Assembly (NCBI RefSeq): GCF_002027545.1
Contig: NZ_MXAN01000025.1
Location: 1-8,314, forward strand
DNA length: 8,314 nt
Reading direction: 5' to 3'
DNA from: Moraxella lacunata
Lineage (GTDB): Bacteria; Pseudomonadota; Gammaproteobacteria; Pseudomonadales; Moraxellaceae
The first letter of the stretch is position 1; each line of letters starts with the position of its first letter. Position numbers and translations under genes: made by a program. Below, one piece after another: positions 1-5,245 of this stretch. The notes beneath the pieces are model-generated. The model was not told the DNA's origin. It saw only the letters and a program-made list of their open reading frames with translations, and made no database searches.

Positions 1-47
1 TTTTGGGGTGCGGTTCACAATTGGGGCGGTTTTTTGTTGGAGTTTTT

Positions 48-869
48 ATGGCAGATTTAAGTTACGACATTGCGTTTAAGAGTGATACCAAGGGTATTGA
101 GACCGCCCGTGCAGGCATTGACAAGCTCACAGGGGCGTTGGCGACGTTGGGTGTTGGCTTGGGCGTCAAAGAGCTTGCCGAGACTGCGGACGCTTATAGC
201 ACGCTTTCGGCAAGGATTGCCGTTGCGGTGGGTGAGACGGGTAATGTACAAGAAGCGATGGCAGGCGTGCAACAAATCGCCCTTGCTACTAACTCAGACC
301 TAAACGCAACAAGCCAACTGTTTACCAAAATCCACGAAACAGGCAAGCAAATGGGGCTGACCCAACAGCAAAGCCTTGATTTGACCAAAACAATCCAACA
401 AGCCATTAGCCTAAGCGGTGGTTCGGCACAAGCGGCAGAGGCGAGTATCACTCAGCTTGCACAAGCCTTGGCAAGTGGGGTACTTCGTGGCGATGAGTTT
501 AACTCAATCGCTGAGCAGTCCCCCGAGATTATGACTGCCCTTGCCAACTCGCTAAACGTAACCACGGGCGAGCTTCGCACCATGGCAGGCGAGGGTAAAC
601 TATCCGCCCAAGTAGTAGTAAACGCCCTACAACAACAAGCAGGGGCGATTGAAGAGAAGTTTGCCAAATTTCCGACCACAATCGGTCAAGCCATGCAAAA
701 TATCAAAACGCAATGGCAAATCATGGTGGGTGAATTTAATACCGAAAGTGGGGCGAGTGCTGTTGTTGTTAAAGCGTTAAATGTGATTGGCGAGAATTTA
801 GCATGGCTAAAAAACGTTTTTAACGATGTTGGGAGCGGTATTACATGGTTTAGCGACAAACTATCATAG
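48..869 (+). CDS. Phage tail tape measure protein, truncated N-terminal part (prophage remnant)
   Basis: Tape measure proteins span the tail tube of long-tailed phages and set tail length. The 273 residues match the N-terminal tape-measure domain of siphophages and myophages: the block at about residues 40-225 contains LSARIAVAVGE, the LASGVLRGDEFNSIAEQSP motif (about 141-159) and the VGEFNTESGAS stretch near 227-237. The start is ATG 48, preceded by GGAG at 39-42 with a 5-base gap; the frame is open upstream to the window edge, but that part is not phage-like. The frame ends at TAG 867-869. Family members usually run to 600 to well over 1000 residues with a long helical or coiled C-terminal part and membrane-like segments, all missing here. 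No other tail gene follows, and the next gene is a convergent cellular one. I read it as the broken edge of a degraded prophage; upstream phage genes may lie outside the window. Confidence 0.85.
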   Translation: MADLSYDIAFKSDTKGIETARAGIDKLTGALATLGVGLGVKELAETADAYSTLSARIAVAVGETGNVQEAMAGVQQIALATNSDLNATSQLFTKIHETGKQMGLTQQQSLDLTKTIQQAISLSGGSAQAAEASITQLAQALASGVLRGDEFNSIAEQSPEIMTALANSLNVTTGELRTMAGEGKLSAQVVVNALQQQAGAIEEKFAKFPTTIGQAMQNIKTQWQIMVGEFNTESGASAVVVKALNVIGENLAWLKNVFNDVGSGITWFSDKLS

Positions 870-972
870 GGGCAAGGCTGATACGCTTATTTTCTTTAAA
901 ATCAATCATTTGGTAAAAATCTTGTGGCTGTATTGGGCAGATGGTTCACGGCTGTTTTGTTCATTTGTGGTT
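870..972. other. Short convergent intergenic gap, possible prophage/chromosome junction
   Basis: These bases separate the TAG of the truncated tape measure gene from the restored stop of the minus-strand acetyltransferase gene. I see no gene, no strong hairpin with a T tract and no clear direct repeat resembling an att site. The abrupt loss of tape measure sequence near 866 makes this the likely deletion or recombination junction; that is an inference. Confidence 0.35.
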
Positions 973-1548
973 TTAGGACATGGGTTTGAATAACCAATGC
1001 AATGCCAAATCATCTCGCTTGGGCTCGCCATTATTACCGTCATCAGGAAAAGGCATGCTCTCGCCCGTGAGCTGATAACCACGTCATTCATAGTAGGCGA
1101 GAAGTTCGGGGCGGTGCGATAGGATGGACATGGCACAGCCGTCTAGGGCGTGGCGTGTGGCATGTCGCCCTGCGAAGGTCTCGACCGCTGTCAGTAGGGT
1201 GTTGCCCACGCCTTTGCCTTGGAGTTCGGGCGAGACGGCAAAGGTGCCGATGTAGGCGACATTTTTGTCGTGCATGGTGGTAAACTGCACCCCGATACAT
1301 GCCAAGATTTGCTTTTGCCCATCAATCTCTGGCTCAAACACAAAGACATACGACCCATCGGCGGTGATGGTTTTTTCTATCTCAGCTAAGGTGGTGCGAA
1401 TACCGCCAATGAGCTGACTTTCGTTCGTCCATCCTTCATCGTTGCGATAACAGCGGTTTAGGAGTGCGACCAGAGCCTGAGAGTCGCTGATGTCAGCTTG
1501 GCGTAGGCGGATGTCATCGGGGCGGATGGCTAGGGCGGATGTGGTCAT
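973..1548 (-). pseudogene. GNAT-family N-acetyltransferase, interrupted by an in-frame TGA
   Basis: GNAT enzymes transfer an acetyl group from acetyl-CoA to an amine on a small molecule or protein; the substrate here is unknown. Counting from ATG 1548-1546, the core is clear: beta strand YVFVFE (about 67-72), VAYIGTFAV (97-105) and the pyrophosphate-binding motif Q-G-K-G-V-G at 110-115. The open frame stops after YYE (residue 154) at TGA 1086-1084. The same frame then continues with RGYQLTGESMPFP and ends LHWLFKPMS with TAA at 975-973. This is the usual GNAT C-terminus, where an aromatic-rich Y-x-x-x-G-Y motif packs against CoA, so the TGA most likely replaced a sense codon such as CGA. Restored length is 191 residues. 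I prefer ATG 1548 to the upstream GTG 1578 because AAGGA lies 6 bases before it. It follows the GTPase gene by 49 bases and is probably in the same operon. A 154-residue truncated product could be made but lacks the last strands. Confidence 0.85.
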
Positions 1549-1554
1549 GATGTG

Positions 1555-1559
1555 TCCTT
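1555..1559 (-). promoter_or_regulatory. Ribosome binding site of the acetyltransferase gene
   Basis: AAGGA on the minus strand, 6 bases before ATG 1548-1546. It decides the start over the in-frame GTG at 1578-1576, which would add ten residues without similarity to the family. Confidence 0.6.
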
Positions 1560-1597
1560 GATTTGTGATGGGTGTCACTGATAGGGTAGGCGTGCCG

Positions 1598-2992
1598 TTA
1601 GTGTGATTTTTCCATGTCGCCCAGATGGGTTAGCAGGGTGTCGCCGAGCTTGTCCGACAGTTCGGAGCGGACGGCTTTTTTGTCATCATAACGCCCGTCC
1701 AGACTGCTATAATGCGGATAGGCACGAGCTTTTTTAAGTGGTGCGGGGAGCTTGCCTGCTTGCCACACCAACGTGTCATGATGATGAGTGCTAATGATGT
1801 CAAGGCTGGCATGTCCTAAGTGGCGTAGGGTGTAGTGTAGGTTTTGGCTTTGGATGGCGAGCAGGGCAAGTGTCTCATCGTTGATGGTCAGGGTCTTAAC
1901 GCCCATGGCTTTATCCTTGATGGTACCGCTGTTAGGTAGCAGTCCACCAAGCACGCCCCCAATGGCAGTACCTAGCCCCAGACTTGCCCCAAGGGTCGCC
2001 ACATCAATGCCTGCCCCGACTATCATGCCTGCCATGCTACCACTGGCGGTGCGAATGCCATAACGGGCAAGCAGTTCACTGTCGAAAATATCCTGCTCGG
2101 CACCTGTGACGGCAAATTCGCCATGCTCGGTCTGCACATGATAAAATTTATACAAATCCAACAGCTTTTGTTGCATAATATCAAAGGCTTGACGGGTGGC
2201 GTGTTGCATGGTGGTGAGTGTGGGTGCGGGGTCGTCATCTTCCCCGATTTTTTTGTGAAAACTTGCCACATTAACCAGAAAATCAGCAATCACCAAACTG
2301 CCTGTCTCCGCCATGTCCTGCCACAACTCGGTGCGTTCGTGCTTTAAGGTAGCAAAGGCAGGATGATGGGTGAGCGTGCCTAGGTTGTCCCATAACGCCA
2401 TCTCGCTGGCAAAGTCAAAAGCGATGGTATCAAAAGGCTGATAAGCATGCAACGCCCGTCGTGATAAAGTCTCACGCCAGTCATCGAAGTTCGCTCGCTC
2501 ATCTTTGATGAAGTTAAACACAGGCAGTACAGGCACGCCCGAGCTTGCCAAAATCGCCAGTTCGTCCTTGTATTTGGACAGCACAGGCTCACGCACGTCC
2601 ACGACATAAATGGCGACATCGGCAGAGAGTAGGGCGTTGATGACTTTGGCTTCTTGACTATAATCATCGCCCAGTTTGGGGTCACTGCTTGCGACCGCCC
2701 TTAAAAAGGCTTGCAAACGTTCCACACCATCGGCTCGCCCATCGGTGTGTTCATGCAAAAAATCCATCACACCCGAGCCGTCTTCTAGTCCGGGGGTGTC
2801 ATGCAGGGCAATCAAAGGCTTGCCATCGTTGGCGTAGAGCGTGACGGCTTCGACATGGCGGGTGGTGGCGGACGCATTTTTGACTTCGCCAAATTCGCCA
2901 TCTCGGAGCAAGGTTCGCATGAGTGATGTTTTGCCGACATTGGTGTGTCCGATGACGATGAGTTTGATGGGTACGGCAGGTTGGTGTGGCAT
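1598..2992 (-). CDS. Era/HSR1-like GTPase with DUF3482-type C-terminal region
   Basis: This is a 464-residue P-loop GTPase of the TRAFAC/Era-like class. Visible motifs, counted from ATG 2992: G1 GHTNVGKT at 15-22; a TT pair at 43-44 in the G2 region; G3 DTPG at 65-68; a strand ending in VVDV at 130-133; and an imperfect G4, NFIKD at 160-164, in place of NKxD. The C-terminal half resembles DUF3482, including the segment ARYGIRTASGSMAG followed by a glycine-rich hydrophobic stretch (about 318-352). That stretch could insert in or lie on the membrane. Cellular role is not established; related proteins are annotated only as GTPases. The frame is open to TTG 3082, but ATG 2992 is preferred because the G1 motif then sits at the usual distance from the N-terminus and a TATAAT box lies just upstream. 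No good Shine-Dalgarno is visible. It appears intact and leads a two-gene unit with the broken acetyltransferase. In relatives I recall it next to a DUF2868 gene, which is absent from this window. Confidence 0.85.
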   Translation of the reverse strand: MPHQPAVPIKLIVIGHTNVGKTSLMRTLLRDGEFGEVKNASATTRHVEAVTLYANDGKPLIALHDTPGLEDGSGVMDFLHEHTDGRADGVERLQAFLRAVASSDPKLGDDYSQEAKVINALLSADVAIYVVDVREPVLSKYKDELAILASSGVPVLPVFNFIKDERANFDDWRETLSRRALHAYQPFDTIAFDFASEMALWDNLGTLTHHPAFATLKHERTELWQDMAETGSLVIADFLVNVASFHKKIGEDDDPAPTLTTMQHATRQAFDIMQQKLLDLYKFYHVQTEHGEFAVTGAEQDIFDSELLARYGIRTASGSMAGMIVGAGIDVATLGASLGLGTAIGGVLGGLLPNSGTIKDKAMGVKTLTINDETLALLAIQSQNLHYTLRHLGHASLDIISTHHHDTLVWQAGKLPAPLKKARAYPHYSSLDGRYDDKKAVRSELSDKLGDTLLTHLGDMEKSH

Positions 2993-3020
2993 AAATGGAT
3001 GGTCGTGATAAATTGGCTTT

Positions 3021-3026
3021 ATTATA
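3021..3026 (-). promoter_or_regulatory. Candidate -10 box for the GTPase-acetyltransferase unit
   Basis: The minus strand reads a perfect TATAAT here, about 28 bases upstream of ATG 2992, giving a short leader of about 20 bases. At 16-18 bases further upstream there is no good TTGACA match, so the -35 is weak or the promoter needs an activator. The region is AT-rich, which lowers specificity. Confidence 0.4.
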
Positions 3027-3094
3027 AAATAAATGGCAAAAGAATGATAGAGATGATGTGTATTTGGTGTAGATACACCCAACGAATTTGATAT

Positions 3095-3204
3095 TTACCA
3101 CAGGCTTTGTAGGGACTGGCTCCGCACGTCCTTTGATAACATGCCAATTTTTATAGGCGTGCACAGCACGCCCCTACACCCAAACTTCATTATGTTTGTG
3201 GTAA
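3095..3204. repeat. Nested palindromic intergenic element (~110 bp, REP/MITE-like)
   Basis: The outer ends are perfect 8-base inverted repeats, TTACCACA (3095-3102) and TGTGGTAA (3197-3204). Inside them lies a second inverted pair, TGTAGGG (3108-3114) and CCCTACA (3172-3178), at the ends of two imperfect inverted copies of a ~24-base unit (3108-3131 and 3156-3178). The right copy holds a perfect 7-bp hairpin GGCGTGC-ACA-GCACGCC (3156-3172). There is no coding potential. Its structure and intergenic position between divergent genes fit a dispersed palindromic repeat; similar GTAGGGGCGTGC-type units are, from memory, common in Moraxella genomes. Copy number cannot be judged from one window. Confidence 0.6.
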
Positions 3205-3378
3205 TTTTAAAGTTTCTCAGGTGTAAGTAAAATTCTTAAAATTTACCCAGTGAAGTGGTCGAATTGTTTTTTGAAAAACGTGCGATTCCCCTGCTTTTTA
3301 AACAGGCGTTTTCATTGCAAATACCAATATTTAACACGCCCAAGTTATAAAAACAAATTTAAAGATGTTTGCACATAA

Positions 3379-3412
3379 ATCGCCCATCATGCCATCGTGT
3401 TTGATGGGCGAT
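3379..3412. other. Stem-loop with 11-bp perfect stem
   Basis: ATCGCCCATCA (3379-3389) pairs perfectly with TGATGGGCGAT (3402-3412) around a 12-base loop. On the plus strand it is followed by GATGGTTTGTTTTGAT, a loose T-rich tail, so it could be a terminator left from a lost plus-strand gene. No gene is visible directly upstream. It lies about 80 bases upstream of the candidate promoter for the large secreted protein gene, so an operator-like role is also possible. Confidence 0.45.
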
Positions 3413-3491
3413 GATGGTTTGTTTTGATAAAAATATAAATTGATAATTTTGATTTAATAAATTTAAATTTTTAAAAAATTAAAGAAGATAT

Positions 3492-3500
3492 TGGCATAAT
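3492..3500 (+). promoter_or_regulatory. Candidate extended -10 promoter of the large secreted protein gene
   Basis: TGG-CATAAT matches an extended -10 (TGn followed by a 5/6 TATAAT match). It lies 41 bases before ATG 3541 and just after a very AT-rich stretch (about 3421-3490) that could act as an UP element. No good -35 is seen at the normal distance, which is common with extended -10 promoters. TTGGCA at 3491-3496 with a poor -10 (TAGTGT at 3514-3519) is a weaker alternative. Confidence 0.45.
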
Positions 3501-3540
3501 ACTTGCTTGGGTTTAGTGTCATTATTTTTTTGGTATTATT

Positions 3541-3708
3541 ATGAAAACCCTACTCATCAAAACCCCCACCCAAACATCAACCATCGCCATCCCACAAGGT
3601 CAAGCCGTCAAAGTGCCAGCCAATGCCGATACGCAGTATCAGCTAACGGACGGACAAGGTCGCCTTATCCAAAATCCAAAGATCAAGCGTACGGGCGATG
3701 ATTTGTGA
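3541..3708 (+). pseudogene. Fragment 1: BapA-prefix-like N-terminus ending at TGA
   Basis: Starting MKTLLIKTPTQ, the 55 residues carry the short-strand pattern of the BapA prefix-like domain: a basic start, then GQAVKVPANADTQYQLTD and a GDDL ending. TGA at 3706-3708 cuts the domain in the middle; the next codons (VLDESGETVELVLEGYY) complete it in the same frame. The domain marks the cytoplasm-first-made, last-exported end of large RTX/Bap adhesins. The replaced residue is unknown; a single change from CGA, AGA, GGA, TGG, TTA or TCA would give TGA. Confidence 0.75.
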
Positions 3709-4023
3709 GTGCTTGATGAGTCGGGCGAGACGGTGGAGCTTGTGCTTGAAGGGTATTATAATGAGTATCCTGTGGAGGATTTGGGGTATTTGACCGACAT
3801 GGGCAACACCTTTGCAACCACCAATGCTGAATTTGGGGGCGTGCCAGTTGTGGGCGAGGCAGTTGCCGTGGCAAGTACGCCTTGGTATGCAAGTGTGGGG
3901 GCGAAGCTTGCGATGATTGGGGGTGGGATTTTTGGGACGGTGGCTGTTGCTAAGTCCAATAAAGAGTCAGATGATAAGTCAAATGATGATGGGCATCAGT
4001 CGGATACTCAGATTGACCTAAGT

Positions 4024-4055
4024 CCTGAGCCAACACCGACTCCTGAGCCAACACC
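4024..4055 (+). repeat. Proline-rich linker with an 18-bp tandem repeat
   Basis: CCTGAGCCAACACC occurs at 4024-4037 and again at 4042-4055 (period 18), coding PEPTPTPEPTPAP. It is a flexible spacer between the membrane-like segment and the Ig array. With only two units it is a minor site for length change in multiples of six residues. Confidence 0.7.
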
Positions 4056-4737
4056 TGCGCCAAGCACAACACCTGAAATTTTGACAGCAACCGTTGCCAT
4101 CAATGACGTGGACACCGTTACCCAAAAAAGCTTGGATAAAGACGTTGTCTTGTCTGGCACATTTGAAGTCTCAGACCCAACAGCGACCGCCCAAATCACT
4201 TTGACAATCAACGGCACGCCCCACCAAGCAAGCATTCAAGGCACAACTTGGACGCTGACATTAGATGGACAAACGTTGGCACACGCCCAAGGCACACAGC
4301 CCCTTGTCGCTACCATTAACGCCATCGACACAGCAGGTCAGAATGCTACCAACACCGCCCAAGCAACCTACCTTGTGGATACGCACGTAGATATGCCTGT
4401 CATCAGCTTTGACCCGATTGCCCAAGATGACATCATCAACTTGATAGAAAGCCAAGCCCCGACCACACTTATCACAGGGGCAGTCCAAAATGTGAGCGAT
4501 GGCGAGATTTTGACATTGGCGATTGGTAAATCAGTTGCCACGGCTGAGATTATCGATGGCAAATTTAGCGTGCTTGTCGATACTGTCGCCCTTGTCAATC
4601 ACAAAACCATTGACGCTACCATCACCGCCCGTGATGAGCATGACAATACCGCCACTGCCACGCTTTCTAAGAGCGTGAGTGTGCAGACCGAGATTGCCAC
4701 GCCAACCATTACCCTTGATGACATTGCAGGGGATAAT

Positions 4738-4828
4738 AGACTTCTTTCCAAACCCCGATTTTTGTGGATTTTTAAAAACCTCAACCCCAATACTTATAAG
4801 GGTTTATTTTTAGTTTGGAAAGAGATTT
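4738..4828. mobile_element. MITE-like non-autonomous insertion (91 bp) with AAT target duplication
   Basis: The ends are inverted repeats: AGACTTCTTTCCAAAC (4738-4753) against the reverse complement of 4813-4828, AAATCTCTTTCCAAAC, 13 of 16 matching with an 11-base perfect core. AAT occurs directly outside each end (4735-4737 and 4829-4831); TAAT on both sides can also be read as a 4-bp duplication. Removing 94 bases joins GAT-AAT to GTG-ATT-AAC-AAA, giving GDNVINKEES, which matches the conserved start of the neighbouring Ig modules. The element has no gene of its own and shifts the frame by +1. A 3-bp duplication and AGAC-like ends would fit mobilisation by an IS5-group transposase, but the parent element is not identified. 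Confidence 0.85.
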
Positions 4829-4831
4829 AAT

Positions 4832-5245
4832 GTGATTAACAAAGAAGAAAGCGAGCAGGACACCATTACCATTAGCGGTAAGGTAACAGACGTGCCAGTA
4901 GGGCAGGACGTGCTTGTGGCGTGCTATTGTAGCACTTGTGCCAATGTCAATTGGAAAGAGATTTATGCCAAAGTCAAAGAAAATGGCGAGTTCTCGGTGG
5001 ATTTTTCGACCATTGATTTGGTAAGAGCAGGCAATAACACCATCAAAACCACCGTAACTGTCGTGGACAATGCCAAGAACACCGCCACCGCCAGCACCGA
5101 AAAAACATACAGCGTAGATACAGACGCACCTGCCCCCACGATACAGATTGGCAATGTTACCGATGACAATCTTATCAATCAAGACGACAGCACCCAAACT
5201 GGTGCTATTGTGTCGGTTTTGGTAAATGATTTGGGGGGTGGATGA
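4832..5245 (+). pseudogene. Fragment 3: rest of Ig-like module 3 and start of module 4
   Basis: The frame begins exactly at the end of the inserted element with VINKEESEQDTITISGKV. It covers the rest of the third Ig-like module up to about 5121 and the opening of the fourth (PTIQIGNVTDDNLINQDD), then runs into the G6 tract and stops at TGA 5243-5245 after LGGG. This module has an unusual insertion, ACYCSTCANVNWKE (from about 4919), with three cysteines; cysteine is otherwise nearly absent from this protein. There is no independent start signal, so it is not a separate gene. Confidence 0.75.

Larger units (their letters stand above)
3709..4830 (+). pseudogene. Fragment 2: rest of prefix domain, hydrophobic segment, Pro linker and first Ig-like modules
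   Basis: The frame runs on without a shift from fragment 1. GTG 3709-3711 follows the TGA directly and could in theory allow reinitiation, but no Shine-Dalgarno supports it. After the end of the prefix domain comes the hydrophobic segment WYASVGAKLAMIGGGIFG (from 3883), then a charged Asp/Ser/Lys stretch, a PEPTP linker and two complete Ig-like modules (about 4081-4377 and 4381-4690). The third module begins with PTITLDDIAGDN and is then replaced by about 30 residues encoded by the inserted element, ending at TAA 4828-4830. Those final residues are not native protein. Confidence 0.75.

Noticed and set aside
906..1136. Minus-strand open frame of 76 residues
   Set aside because: It overlaps the acetyltransferase 3' end in a different frame; the conserved GNAT C-terminus is in the frame ending at 973.
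1854..2063. Plus-strand open frame opposite the GTPase gene
   Set aside because: Its low-complexity Ser/Pro/Ala/Met composition is the antisense shadow of the glycine-rich hydrophobic segment of the GTPase.
2993..3082. N-terminal extension of the GTPase from TTG 3082
   Set aside because: The extra 30 residues look like translated AT-rich leader, and the start would lie upstream of the TATAAT box at 3021-3026.
2799..3164. Minus-strand 121-residue open frame
   Set aside because: It overlaps the GTPase N-terminus out of frame and runs through the palindromic repeat; composition is not protein-like.
3290..3315. Short inverted repeat CCTG...CAGG as a terminator
   Set aside because: Only four base pairs of stem and no T tract; too weak to call.
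3507..3701. Plus-strand 64-residue open frame before the large gene
   Set aside because: It overlaps the BapA-like N-terminus in another frame and has a His/Asn/Arg-rich shadow composition.
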